Made by a program: the position numbers and the translations under genes. Below, piece after piece: positions 9,058-20,000 of a stretch of 64,000 nucleotides of DNA. Every line of letters starts with the position of its first letter. Within the stretch, counting starts at the first letter, position 1. This stretch comes from Caldimonas brevitalea (lineage in GTDB: Bacteria > Pseudomonadota > Gammaproteobacteria > Burkholderiales > Burkholderiaceae_C). The stretch is taken from assembly GCF_001017435.1 (NCBI RefSeq), contig NZ_CP011371.1:5146001-5210000 (forward strand), written 5' to 3'. The notes beneath the pieces were generated by a model. The model was not told the origin of the DNA. It searched no databases and saw nothing but the letters and a program-made list of their open reading frames with translations.

Positions 9058-9678
9058 ATGGAATACCCGGGCAATCTTTTTGTCGTGGCGGCGCCGAGCG
9101 GCGCCGGCAAGTCCAGCCTGGTCAAGGCGCTGCTGGAACTCGACTCCCACCTGGTCGTGTCGATCTCGCACACCACCCGCCCACCACGCGGGCAGGAGCA
9201 GGACGGCCGCGAATATTGGTTCATCGAGCCGGCCGAGTTCCGCGCGATGGTGGAACGCGGCGATTTCTTCGAGTGGGCCGAGGTGCACGGCAATCTCTAC
9301 GGCACCTCACGCGCCGCGATCGAGTCGCGCATGGCAGGCGGCGAAGACGTGGTGCTTGAAATCGACTGGCAGGGGGCGCTGCAGATCAAGCAGCTGTTCC
9401 CGCATGCGGTGCTGATTTTCATCCTGCCGCCGAGCTTCGAGGAGTTGTTACAGCGGCTGCGTCGGCGCGGCGAAGACGGCGACGACGTGATCGAGACCCG
9501 CATGTCCAACGCCCGCATCGAGGTGGACCAGGCCCGCCACTTCGACTTCGTTATAATCAACGCTTTGTTCGAGACGGCGCTGTTCGACCTGAAGGCGATC
9601 GTCCATGCGCAGCGGCTCAAGTACGCGGCGCAACGTCGAAGCAAAAAAGCGGTGTTCGACGCGCTCGGCCTCAACTGA
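9058..9678 (+). CDS. gmk: guanylate kinase
   Basis: Guanylate kinase phosphorylates GMP to GDP with ATP. The 206-residue protein has the P-loop [11 protein letters not shown] near residue 13, the GMP-binding block [20 protein letters not shown], and the segment [20 protein letters not shown]. It lies directly upstream of rpoZ and spoT, an arrangement that groups GTP-pool and (p)ppGpp functions. Confidence 0.97.
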   Translation: MEYPGNLFVVAAPSGAGKSSLVKALLELDSHLVVSISHTTRPPRGQEQDGREYWFIEPAEFRAMVERGDFFEWAEVHGNLYGTSRAAIESRMAGGEDVVLEIDWQGALQIKQLFPHAVLIFILPPSFEELLQRLRRRGEDGDDVIETRMSNARIEVDQARHFDFVIINALFETALFDLKAIVHAQRLKYAAQRRSKKAVFDALGLN

Positions 9679-9690
9679 GCGCAGAACTCA

Positions 9691-9736
9691 GCCCGGGAGC
9701 CCGGCCCGGGCCCGCTGTCGTCGGCCTGCCGGCCGA
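9691..9736 (+). terminator. two hairpins after gmk
   Basis: Two perfect stems follow the gmk stop: GCCCGGG/CCCGGGC with a 7-base loop (9691-9711) and TCGGCC/GGCCGA with a 4-base loop (9721-9736). Neither is followed by a clear T tract, so they may act as RNA-stability elements or weak terminators between gmk and rpoZ. Confidence 0.4.
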
Positions 9737-9753
9737 TCCGATCTTGTTCATAT

Positions 9754-9772
9754 TGGGCCATTTCTTGGCCCA
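9754..9772 (+). promoter_or_regulatory. hairpin just upstream of the rpoZ ribosome site
   Basis: A perfect 7-bp stem TGGGCCA/TGGCCCA with a TTTCT loop ends two bases before the GGAG ribosome site of rpoZ. If it forms in the mRNA it would stack against the translation start. Its role is unknown. Confidence 0.4.
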
Positions 9773-9783
9773 CGGAGTGTTTC

Positions 9784-9987
9784 ATGGCCCGCATCACCGT
9801 TGAAGACTGCCTGCAGAGAATCCCGAACCGCTTCCAGCTGGTGCTCGCCGCGACCTACCGCGCACGCATGCTGAGCCAGGGCCATGCGCCCAAGATCGAA
9901 TCGAAGAACAAGCCCGGCGTGACCGCCCTGCGCGAGATCGCCGCCGGTGAAGTCGGCGTCGAGATGCTGCGCAAGGTGCCGCTCTGA
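9784..9987 (+). CDS. rpoZ: DNA-directed RNA polymerase omega subunit
   Basis: The 67-residue omega subunit helps assemble RNA polymerase by holding the beta-prime subunit, and in proteobacteria it contributes to one (p)ppGpp binding site. The sequence starts [11 protein letters not shown] and continues [16 protein letters not shown], diagnostic for the family. A GGAG ribosome site is present. It lies between gmk and spoT as in many betaproteobacteria. Confidence 0.97.
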   Translation: MARITVEDCLQRIPNRFQLVLAATYRARMLSQGHAPKIESKNKPGVTALREIAAGEVGVEMLRKVPL

Positions 9988-10035
9988 GCACGGCACCCCG
10001 GCCGCCGATGACCTGCCGGCGCTGAATCTCCCCGC

Positions 10036-10061
10036 CTGCGCCCGACGTCGTTCGGGCGCAG
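10036..10061 (+). terminator. strong hairpin between rpoZ and spoT
   Basis: A perfect 10-bp stem CTGCGCCCGA/TCGGGCGCAG with a six-base loop is followed by TCGTTTG. It is a good candidate for a partial terminator of the gmk-rpoZ transcript, leaving 37 bases to the spoT start. Confidence 0.55.
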
Positions 10062-10098
10062 TCGTTTGAGGGCTTGCAATCCGAGCTACATTCGACTC

Positions 10099-12366
10099 AT
10101 GGTCGCTCACGCCGCATCGAAAGCCAGCAAACAGGCCGCCCCCGACACCGCCCCCCACGGCGCGCACGGCGACGCAGCCGCTGCGTCGTTCGCGGCGTTG
10201 ACACACCGGCTCGACTACCTCGAGCCCGCCGACGCGAAGCGTGTGCGCGAGGCCTACAAATACGCCGACGAAGCCCACCTGGGCCAGTTCCGCGCCAGCG
10301 GCGAACCCTACATCACCCACCCGATCGCCGTCGCCGGCCTGTGCGCCGAGTGGAAGCTCGACGCCCAGGCCATCATGGCCGCGCTGATGCACGACGTGAT
10401 GGAGGACAGCGGCGCGACCAAGGTCGACCTGATCGAGAAATTCGGCGCCCCGACGGCGGAATTGGTCGACGGCCTGACCAAGCTCGACAAGCTGCAGTTC
10501 TCGACGCGCGAGGAATCGCAGGCGGAGTCGTTCCGCAAGATGCTGCTGGCGATGGCGCGCGACGTGCGGGTGGTGTTGATCAAGCTGGCCGACCGGCTGC
10601 ACAACATGCGCACGATGGAGGCGATGCCGGCTGCCAAGCGCAGCCGCATCGCCCAGGAAACCCTCGACATCTATGCGCCGATCGCCCACCGGCTGGGCCT
10701 GAACCAGATTTACCGCGAACTGCAGGAGCTGTCGTTCCAGTATTTGCGGCCGTGGCGCTTCGCCGCGCTGGCCAAGGCGGTGCAGCGGGCCCGCGGGCAC
10801 CGGCGCGACATCGTCGAGCGCATCCACAACGACGTGGTGCGCGCCTTTGCCGAGGCCAAGCTCGAGGTGCAGATCTTCGGCCGCGAAAAAACGCTGTTTT
10901 CGATCTACAACAAGATGCACGAAAAACACCTGAGCTTTGCACAGGTGAACGACATCTTCGGCTTCCGCGTCGTGGTGCCGGCCCTGCCGCAGTGTTATCT
11001 GGCGCTCGGGGTGCTGCACCAGCTCTACAAGCCGATGCCCGGCCGCTTCAAGGACTACATCGCGATTCCCAAGGCCAACGGCTACCAGTCGCTGCACACC
11101 ACGCTGGTCAGCCCGCTGGGCACGGCGGTCGAATTCCAGATCCGCACCGAATCGATGCATCTGGTGGCCGAAAAAGGCATTGCCGCGCACTGGCTTTACA
11201 AGGCGAGCGACAGCGGCAGCGTGACCGAAGCGCAGCGCGCCGGCACCGTGTCGCTGCAGTCGCTGCTCGACATCCAGGACGAAACACGCGACTCGGCCGA
11301 ATTCCTCGAACACGTCAAGGTCGACCTGTTCCCGGACGCCGTCTACGTGTTCACGCCCAAGTCCAAGATCCTCGCGCTGCCCCGCGGCGCCACGCCGGTC
11401 GATTTCGCCTACGCGATCCACTCCGACGTGGGCGACCACACGGTGGCCGCCAAGGTCAACGGCGAACAGGTGGCATTGCGCACCGAGTTGCGCAGCGGCG
11501 ATGTGGTCGAGGTGATCACAGCCCCCGTGTCGCGCCCGAACCCGGCCTGGCTGAACTTCGTGCGGACCGGGCGCGCCCGCTCCAAGATCCGCCACTATTT
11601 AAAGAACATGCGCCAGGAGGAATCGCTCGAACTGGGCGAAAAACTGCTGGCGCAGGCAATGCGGGCCGAGGGCCTGCAGATGCCCACCGGCGACGAAACC
11701 GCCGGGCCCGACACCGCCTTGTGGCAGGGCCTGGTGCGCTGGAGCGGCAACCGCGGCCGGCGTGAACTGCTGATCGACATCGGGCTGGGCAAGAAGATCG
11801 CCACCATCGTCGCCAAGCGGCTGGCCAAGCTGATGGCCGAGGCAGGCGCCAGGCCCGACGCCTTGACGCTGTCGATGAGCCGCTACCTGACCGACGACAG
11901 CATGCCGACCCAGTCGATGGTGACGCTCGACGGCAGCGAAGGCGCGACGGTGCAAATGGCCACCTGCTGCCGGCCCATCCCCGGCGATGCCATCGTCGGC
12001 TACCTCGGCCGTGGCGAAGGCCTGGTGGCCCACACCAGCGAATGCCAGGTGGGCAAGCGCTTGTTCCAGCGCGACAGCGAACGCTGGATCGCGGTCGAGT
12101 GGTCGGAGGAGCCGCAGCGCATGTTCGACACCGCCGTCGGCGTGCTGGTGCAAAACAGCAAAGGCGTGCTGGCGAAGGTGGCGCAGGCGGTCAGCGAAGC
12201 CGAGGCCGACATCACCCACATCGACATGGGACACGACCCCGGCCAGGCTACCATCGATCTCAAGCTGCTGCTGGCGGTGCGCGACCGTGTGCACTTGGCG
12301 CACGTGCTGCGCACGCTGAAGCGGTCGCCGCTGGTGTTGCGGGCGGGCCGGGTCAAGCCGCAGTAA
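10099..12366 (+). CDS. spoT: bifunctional (p)ppGpp synthetase/hydrolase
   Basis: This RelA/SpoT-family protein makes and degrades (p)ppGpp. From the ATG at 10099 it has 755 residues. The N-terminal hydrolase domain keeps its metal ligands (His74, His98-Asp99 in ALMHDVMEDSG, and the LADRLHNMRT block), so hydrolysis should work. The synthetase domain follows (FGREKTLFSIYNKM, NDIFGFRVVV, GRFKDYIAIPKANGYQSLHT). A TGS domain (VYVFTPKSKILALPRGATP), a zinc-finger-like helical part with CCRPIPGD, and a C-terminal ACT domain complete the usual order. A TTG 11 codons upstream is an alternative start. Convergent with greB. Confidence 0.96.
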   Translation: MVAHAASKASKQAAPDTAPHGAHGDAAAASFAALTHRLDYLEPADAKRVREAYKYADEAHLGQFRASGEPYITHPIAVAGLCAEWKLDAQAIMAALMHDVMEDSGATKVDLIEKFGAPTAELVDGLTKLDKLQFSTREESQAESFRKMLLAMARDVRVVLIKLADRLHNMRTMEAMPAAKRSRIAQETLDIYAPIAHRLGLNQIYRELQELSFQYLRPWRFAALAKAVQRARGHRRDIVERIHNDVVRAFAEAKLEVQIFGREKTLFSIYNKMHEKHLSFAQVNDIFGFRVVVPALPQCYLALGVLHQLYKPMPGRFKDYIAIPKANGYQSLHTTLVSPLGTAVEFQIRTESMHLVAEKGIAAHWLYKASDSGSVTEAQRAGTVSLQSLLDIQDETRDSAEFLEHVKVDLFPDAVYVFTPKSKILALPRGATPVDFAYAIHSDVGDHTVAAKVNGEQVALRTELRSGDVVEVITAPVSRPNPAWLNFVRTGRARSKIRHYLKNMRQEESLELGEKLLAQAMRAEGLQMPTGDETAGPDTALWQGLVRWSGNRGRRELLIDIGLGKKIATIVAKRLAKLMAEAGARPDALTLSMSRYLTDDSMPTQSMVTLDGSEGATVQMATCCRPIPGDAIVGYLGRGEGLVAHTSECQVGKRLFQRDSERWIAVEWSEEPQRMFDTAVGVLVQNSKGVLAKVAQAVSEAEADITHIDMGHDPGQATIDLKLLLAVRDRVHLAHVLRTLKRSPLVLRAGRVKPQ

Positions 12367-12400
12367 TCGTCGAATTCGGGCGCGGGCCGCGGCCGCGGCG

Positions 12401-12958
12401 TCAGGCCTCCGGCGCCGGGTAGCGCACCTCCAGCACTTCAAGCTTTTCGACGCCACCGGGCGTCATCAGCTGCACCTCGTCGCCCTCGCGCGCCTTCAAT
12501 AGGGCCCGCGCGATCGGCGACACCCAGCTCACTTCGCCGTTCAGGTTGTCGGCCTCGTCGATGCCCTTGATCGTGATCGTGCGTTCGTCGCCACGCGAGG
12601 TGGCGTAGGTCACCGTGGCGCCGAAGAAGATCTGGTCATTCCCGTGGTGCAGGGACGGGTCGGCCACTTCAGCGATGTCGAGGCGTTTGGTCAAAAAGCG
12701 GATGCGCCGGTCGATCTCGCGCAAACGCTTCTTGCCGTAGAGGTAGTCGCCGTTCTCGGAGCGGTCGCCGTTGGACGCGGCCCAGTGCACGATCTCGACC
12801 ACCTTGGGCCGTTCGACGTCGATCAGCGACATCAGCTCTTCGCGCAGGCGTCGGTAGCCCTGCGGCGTGATGTAGTTTTTGCCGCCCTTGGGCAGCGCCG
12901 GCAGGGCGAGGTCGTCCTCGTCGTCGGCGTCGGTTTCTTTGGTGAAGGCTTTGCTCAT
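12401..12958 (-). CDS. greB: transcription elongation factor GreB
   Basis: GreB rescues backtracked RNA polymerase by stimulating transcript cleavage. The 185-residue protein has an acidic N-terminal leader, then the coiled-coil domain (ITPQGYRRLREEL) and the GreB-type tip with NGDRSENGDYLYGKKRLREI, which contains the catalytic acidic pair region. The C-terminal FKBP-like domain contains EVSWVSPIARALL. The YGKKRLREIDRR segment separates it from GreA. It faces spoT, with 34 bases of GC-palindromic sequence between the two stops. Confidence 0.95.
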   Translation of the reverse strand: MSKAFTKETDADDEDDLALPALPKGGKNYITPQGYRRLREELMSLIDVERPKVVEIVHWAASNGDRSENGDYLYGKKRLREIDRRIRFLTKRLDIAEVADPSLHHGNDQIFFGATVTYATSRGDERTITIKGIDEADNLNGEVSWVSPIARALLKAREGDEVQLMTPGGVEKLEVLEVRYPAPEA

Positions 12959-13012
12959 GGCGGTGGCCAGCGGCGCCTCGGCGTAGGCCCTGATCGCGTC
13001 GGCGTGCCCTGA

Positions 13013-13936
13013 TTATGCCGAGCCCTGCTCGGCTGCGTAGGCGGTGGCCTCGGCGACGATCCACTCGCGCAGCCGCGCCACCAGCGGGTCGCCGGCCTTG
13101 CGCTCGGGCGTGACGAAATAGTAGAAGCGTTCGCCCCGGTAAGGGCGGTCACACGCCACCACCAGCTCGCCGCGCTTCAGTTCGGCCTCGATCAACAGCG
13201 GCGGGATCAGCGCCAGGCCCATGCCCTGCGCCGCCGCCGTGGCCAACATCGAAAACAGCTCATAGCGCGGGCCCGCGCTGTCTTGCGGATGTTGCACGCC
13301 CTGCCCTTCGAACCACTGCCGCCAGCCATAGGGCCGCGTGCTCTGCTGCAGCAGCGGAAACCGCACCAGTTCGTGCGGCGCGAGGTGGGAATGGGGCGCG
13401 ATCAGCGCGGGGCAGCAGACCGGCACCAGGTCTTCGCGCAGCAAGGCCACCGCCTCGGTGCCCGGCCAGTTGGCGACTTGCTCGGGCGTGCCGGCGTACA
13501 ACGCGGCGTCGAATTCCGTGTCGGCGAACAGAAACGGCCGCGTGCGCGTTTCCAGGTTCACCACCAGGTCGGGCGAATGGCGGGCCAGCCGGGGCAGGCG
13601 CGGGACCAACCAGCGGGTCGCGAAGGTGGGCACCACGGCCAGTTCGAGCGTGCCGGCGGCGCCAGGGTGGGCCATCAACGCCAGCGTGTCGCGCTCCACC
13701 GCGTCGAGCCGCTGGCCGATGCGCCGGCTGTAGGTCGCGCCCGCTTCCGTCAGCACCACGCCGCGGCGGGTGCGGCGGAACAATGGCACGCCCAAAAATT
13801 CTTCCAGCGACGCGATCTGGCGGCACACCGCACTCTGCGTCAGTGCCAGTTCCTGGGCCGCCTTGGTGAAACTTTCGTGGCGCGCGGCGGCCTCGAAGCA
13901 GACCAGCGCCGGCGTGTTGGGGATCTTGCGTCTCAT
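13013..13936 (-). CDS. LysR-family transcriptional regulator, probable GcdR type
   Basis: A 307-residue LysR protein with an N-terminal winged helix ([28 protein letters not shown] spans residues 10-37) and a C-terminal effector-binding domain with the [17 protein letters not shown] strand typical of GcvA-like members. It is divergent from glutaryl-CoA dehydrogenase, the usual position of a LysR activator relative to its target, so it probably responds to glutarate or a glutaryl compound. The name GcdR would be an inference from position. Confidence 0.88.
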   Translation of the reverse strand: MRRKIPNTPALVCFEAAARHESFTKAAQELALTQSAVCRQIASLEEFLGVPLFRRTRRGVVLTEAGATYSRRIGQRLDAVERDTLALMAHPGAAGTLELAVVPTFATRWLVPRLPRLARHSPDLVVNLETRTRPFLFADTEFDAALYAGTPEQVANWPGTEAVALLREDLVPVCCPALIAPHSHLAPHELVRFPLLQQSTRPYGWRQWFEGQGVQHPQDSAGPRYELFSMLATAAAQGMGLALIPPLLIEAELKRGELVVACDRPYRGERFYYFVTPERKAGDPLVARLREWIVAEATAYAAEQGSA

Positions 13937-14018
13937 TGTGCAAAAGTAGCATCTCGACGCCGGGTTTTCCCTCTCTTTCGGGCCTCAGCGGCGGCATCGG
14001 AGTTCCATTTTCGCACAA
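13936..14018. promoter_or_regulatory. candidate LysR operator region between lysR and gcdH
   Basis: The divergent gap carries an inverted pair: TTGTGCAAAA at 13936-13945, touching the regulator start codon, and TTTTCGCACAA at 14008-14018, about 90 bases before gcdH. The arms differ by one inserted base. This fits two recognition sites for the divergent LysR protein. Confidence 0.4.
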
Positions 14019-14106
14019 GCCGCTGCCGAATCATCGTTTGCGGGCCGTCCCGAGCCGGCCTAACATGGCCCCTGCCTTCGCTTTACTTGCCTTCGAGGAG
14101 ACATCC

Positions 14107-15288
<1,182 letters not shown>

Positions 15289-15298
15289 GCGCCGCCGG

Positions 15299-15353
15299 CG
15301 CCCGCGTTCAGCGGGTGCCTGGCCGCGATAGAGCGCCCCGCTGAGCGCGGGCG
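15299..15353 (+). promoter_or_regulatory. long stem-loop between gcdH and the CoA-transferase gene
   Basis: Two 17-base arms (15299-15315 and 15337-15353) pair along their full length with one G-U pair, leaving a 21-base interior. No T tract follows. It could be an mRNA processing or stability element within the two-gene transcript, or an attenuator. Confidence 0.45.
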
Positions 15354-15390
15354 TTCGCAGCGGCCTGTTCGCTGTTTCGGAGGAAACCAC

Positions 15391-16617
15391 ATGACCCATC
15401 GTGCGTTGGGGCATCTGCGCGTGCTCGATCTGTCGCGTGTGCTGGCCGGCCCCTGGTGTGGCCAGATCCTGGGCGACCTGGGGGCCGACGTGATCAAGGT
15501 GGAGCGGCCCGGCGAGGGCGACGACACGCGCCACTGGGGCCCCCCCTTCCTGCGCGACGCGGAAGGCAAGGTAACCGAACAGGCCAGCTACTACACCTGC
15601 GCCAACCGCAACAAGCGCTCGGTCAGCATCGACCTCGCCCGCCCGGAGGGCCAGGCGCTGGTGCGCGAGTTGGCGCTCAAGTGCGATGTGCTGATCGAGA
15701 ACTTCAAGGTCGGCGGCCTGGCGCGCTACGGGCTGGACTACGCCAGCCTCCAGCAGCTCAACCCGCGGCTGATCTACTGCTCCATCACCGGTTTCGGCCA
15801 GACCGGGCCCTATGCGCAGCGGGCCGGCTACGACCTGTTGATCCAGGCGTCGAGCGGCATGATGAGCATCACCGGCCGGCCCGACGAGGTGCCGGGCGGC
15901 GGGCCGATGCGGGTCGGCGTGGCCGTCACCGATTTGTTCACCGGCGTCTATGCCGCCACCGCCATCCTGGCGGCCGTCGAAGCCCGCCACCAGACCGGCC
16001 GGGGCCAGCACATCGACATGGCGCTGCTCGACGTCGGCATGGCCATGCTGGCCAACCAGGCCTCGGCCTACCTGAATGCCGGCACCGTGCCGCAACGGCA
16101 AGGCAACAGCCACCCGAGCATCGTGCCCTATCAGGACTTCCCGACCCGCGACGGCAGCATGCTGCTGGCGGTCGGCAACGACGGGCAGTTCCGGCGCTTC
16201 TGCGAAGCGGCCGGCGTCCCGGCCTGGGCCTCGGACCCCCGCTTTGCCACCAACACCGACCGGGTGGCGCACCGAGACGAACTGGTGGCCCGCATCGCCG
16301 AGATCACCCGCACGCGCACGACCACCGAATGGGTCACGCTGCTCGAAGACCGCGCCGTGCCCTGCGGCCCGATCAACGACATCGGCCAGGCCTTCGACGA
16401 CCCGCAGGTGGTCGCCCGCGGGCTGCGCACCGAGCTGCCGCACACGCGCTTCGGCAGCATCGCCGGCGTGGCGAGCCCGTTGCGCCTGTCCGACACGCCG
16501 CCGCAACTGCGCCATGCGCCGCCGGACCTGGGCCAGCACACCGACGAGGTGCTGCGCGAGCTGCTGGACTACCCGGCCGAACGTATCGCGGCGTTGCGCA
16601 CGGATGGCGTGATCTAA
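15391..16617 (+). CDS. CaiB/BaiF family (type III) CoA-transferase, probable glutarate CoA-transferase
   Basis: A 408-residue family III CoA-transferase. It starts with LRVLDLSRVLAGPWCGQILG, continues with LGADVIKVERPGEGDDTR and VLIENFKVGGLARYGLDY, and has the catalytic Asp within GQHIDMALLDV. These enzymes move CoA between carboxylic acids. Placement directly after gcdH, with a GGAGG ribosome site, suggests it activates glutarate (from succinyl-CoA) to feed GcdH, as the animal SUGCT enzyme does. The substrate is inferred from context only. Confidence 0.9.
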   Translation: MTHRALGHLRVLDLSRVLAGPWCGQILGDLGADVIKVERPGEGDDTRHWGPPFLRDAEGKVTEQASYYTCANRNKRSVSIDLARPEGQALVRELALKCDVLIENFKVGGLARYGLDYASLQQLNPRLIYCSITGFGQTGPYAQRAGYDLLIQASSGMMSITGRPDEVPGGGPMRVGVAVTDLFTGVYAATAILAAVEARHQTGRGQHIDMALLDVGMAMLANQASAYLNAGTVPQRQGNSHPSIVPYQDFPTRDGSMLLAVGNDGQFRRFCEAAGVPAWASDPRFATNTDRVAHRDELVARIAEITRTRTTTEWVTLLEDRAVPCGPINDIGQAFDDPQVVARGLRTELPHTRFGSIAGVASPLRLSDTPPQLRHAPPDLGQHTDEVLRELLDYPAERIAALRTDGVI

Positions 16618-17052
16618 GCCCCGCGTCGGCCAGCACAAAAAACAAGGGCGCCCGGATCACCGGGCGCCCTTGGACGATAGAGACATCGCGCCGGCGGTGC
16701 CGTGAAATCACGGCCGCGGAGGCTGGTGCCGGAGAGGCTGAGGCTTCGAGGGCGTTGCATCCGCTCGAACGCGATCAGGACACTCGGTCGGCAGCCAGCA
16801 GACCATTCGTGGGCGGGGAGCGAGAAGAACGCAAACCGGCGAAGACGGAATCCGGGACGGGCTGTTGCCTGGATGAGGATGGCAGATCAATAGGGGGGAC
16901 TGCCGCCCTCGCAACAACTTCGTACGTTCGGGCCAATCTCAGCGTCGCAGCTGTCTTCAGCTCGCACCGGCACGACGCGATGCACGTGAATAGTAGGCGC
17001 TGCGCCGGGCGCTGTGCGTCAGCTATCCGGCGCCCGACCTGTCAGTCTCGTC
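16618..17052. other. 435-base gap between CoA-transferase and RND pump ends
   Basis: Both flanking genes end here. Apart from the hairpin at 16643-16672 and a short perfect stem GCCGTGA/TCACGGC at 16699-16714, I see no gene. Short open frames in it have no recognisable features and no ribosome sites. The stretch from 16720 to 17050 is less GC-biased than its surroundings, and I cannot assign it. Confidence 0.5.
16643..16672 (-). terminator. perfect 13-bp hairpin with a T run on the minus strand
   Basis: Two 13-base arms (16643-16655 and 16660-16672) pair perfectly around an ATCA loop. The run of A on the plus-strand left side becomes TTTTTT after the stem when read on the minus strand, so the canonical terminator reads leftward. 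It sits 26 bases past the CoA-transferase stop and could act in both directions. Confidence 0.65.
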
Positions 17053-20000
17053 CTACACACCCGGCCGTACCGGCGCCTGTGGCACCCCCTCCGGCGCCGG
17101 CTGCCCATGGGGCTGTGGCTCGGCGTGCGGGTGGTGGCGGTGGTGTGGGTGCACGATACGCCGCTTGATCCAGCTCACCGCGTCGTCCACATAGGTGAAC
17201 AGCACCGGGATGACCAGCAGGCTCAGGAAGGTCGACGTGATCAGGCCGCCGATCACCACCACGGCCATCGGCGAGCGGAAGCTCGGGTCGACCCCGATCC
17301 CCAGCGCGATCGGCATCATGCCGGCGCCCATCGCCACCGTCGTCATCACGATCGGCTGCGCGCGCTTGTGGCAGGCGTCGAGCAAGGCGTCCCAGCGCGA
17401 GAGGCCGTGGTCGCGCCGGGCGACGATGGCGTACTCGACCAACAGGATGGAGTTTTTGGTCGCGATGCCCATCAGCATGATCATCCCGATCATCGATGGC
17501 ATCGACACCGCCGTCTGGGTGATGAACAACGCCAGGAACGCGCCGGGGATCGACAGCACCAGCGCCGCCAAGATGGTCACCGGCTGCACGAAGTCCTTGA
17601 ACAGCAGCACCAGCACGATGTAGATGCACAACACGCCCGTCAGCATCGCGAGCAAGAAGCTGCCGAACAGCTCGGCCATCGCTTCGGCGTCGCCGACCGT
17701 GGTCTGGATCACCCCCGGCGGCAGGTTTTTCAGGCTGGGCAGCGCCAGGGCGCGCTTTTCCACCTCGCCGAGCGGCTGCTGGTTCAGCTCGATCTCGAAA
17801 TTGATGTTGCGCAGCCGGTCGTAGCGGTCGATCGCCGCCGGGCCGCTGTCGATCTGCAGGTGCGCGACGTTGCCCAGCATCACCGGGCCGTGGGCGCCGG
17901 GCACCGGCAAGCGGGCGATCAGGTCGAGGTCCTGGCGGGCCTCGGCCGGCAGCTTCACCACCACCGGCACCTGCCGCTGCGACAGGTTGAGCTTGGCCAG
18001 GCCCTGCTCGTAGTCGCCTGCGGTGGCGATGCGCAAGGTATCGGCGATCGCGGCCGAGGTGACGCCCAGGTCAGCGGCGCGCGCGAAATCGGGCCGCACG
18101 ATCAGCTCCGGGCGGACCAGGCTGGAACCCGACGTGACGTTGCCAATGCCGGGGATGGTGCGCAATTCCCGCTCGACCACCCGGGCGTGCGCGGCGAGCG
18201 CTTCGCCATCCTCGCCGGCCAGCACCAGCACGTATTTCTCGCTCGACCCGCCGAACCCGACCTTGATCCGGGCACCGGGCAGCGCCTCCAGCGCGCTGCG
18301 CAACTCGGACTCGATGGCCTGCTTGCTGATGCCCGGCCGGTCGTCGCGGTGGGTCAGGTTGAGCGTCAGCGTCGCCTTGCGCGCTTCGGCCGCGCCCGCC
18401 GGCGAGAACGGATCACCGCCGGCACTGCCGCCGCCGATGGCGGTATAGACCATCTTGACATGCGGGTTGCGCTGCACCAGCTCGCGGGCCTGCTCGGCCA
18501 GCTCATAGGTTTGCCGGAAGGTGCTGCCGGGCGGCAGCGCCAGGTTCACCTGGGTTTGCGACAGGTCGTCAGGCGGGATGAAGCCGGTCGGCAGCAGCGG
18601 CACCAGTGCGCAAGAGCCGATCAGGAACACCAGCGCCGCCAGTGTCGTCAGCACCCGGTGTTTCAGGCTCCAGGCGGCCGCCTTCATATAGAGCCGCATG
18701 ACGCGGCCTTCCTGCACCGCGTGGTGGTCGGGGCGCAGCATGTACGCCGCCATCATTGGCGTCAGCATGCGCGCGACGACCAGCGAAGCGAACACCGCAA
18801 TCGACGCGGTCCAGCCGAACTGGACGAAAAACTTCCCCGGCACACCGCTCATGAAGGCGGTCGGCAAGAACACCGCGATCAACGTGAAGGTGGTGGCGAT
18901 CACCGCAAGGCCGATTTCGTCGGCCGCCTCCATCGCCGCCTGGTAGGGGCTCTTGCCCATGCGCAGGTGGCGCATGATGTTTTCGATCTCGACGATGGCA
19001 TCGTCGACCAGGATGCCGACCACCAGCGACAGGCTCAGCAGCGTCACGACGTTGATCGTGAAGCCCAGCAAATGCATGCCGGCGAACGCGGGGATGATGG
19101 ACAACGGCAACGCCGTGGCCGCCACGAAGGTCGCACGCCAATTGCGCAGGAACAGCCAGACGACGATCACCGCGAGCACGGCACCTTCGTAGAGCAGCTT
19201 CATCGAGCCGTCGTAGTTCTCCACCACCGGGTCGACGAAATTGAAGGCTTCGACGACCTCGACATCGGGATAGGCCGCCCGCAGACGGTCGAGCGCCTCG
19301 CGCACGCCGTCGGCCACGTCGACCTCGCCCGCGCCACGGCTGCGGGTGATCTCGAAGCCCACCACCGGCCGGCCGTTGAGCAGCGCCGCCGAGCGCTGTT
19401 CGGCCACGGTGTCGCTCACGCTCGCCACCTGGTCGAGCCGCACACGACGGCCGTCGCTCAGCGTGATTTCCATCTGGGCCAGCTCGGCCGCCGATTCCAC
19501 CGTCGCGATGGTACGCACCGACTGCTCGGCGCCGCCGACGTCGGTGCGGCCGCCCGAGGCCTCCTGCTGGATCTGGCGCAGCTGGCGCGAGATGTCCGCT
19601 GCGGTGGCGTTGAGCGCCAGCAGCCGGGCCGGGTCGAGCTCGACGCGCACCTCTCGGGTGACACCACCGACCCGGGCCACCGCCCCCACCCCCTTGACGC
19701 TCAGCATCGCCTTGGCGACGGTGTTGTCGACGAACCACGACAAGGCCTCGTCGTCCATCCGGGTCGACGCCACCGTGTAGGTGAGGATGGGCAGCCCGGA
19801 CAAGTCCATCTTGGAGATCACCGGGTCGCGCAAATCGCCCGGCAGGTCCGAGCGCACGCGAGACACCGCGTCGCGCACGTCGTCGACCGCTTCCTGGGTC
19901 GGCTTCTCGAGCCGGAACTCGACCGTGATGATGGCGACGCCGTCCTGCACCTTGGTGTAGATGTGCTTGACGCCCTGCAGCGACGCGATCGAGTTTTCGA

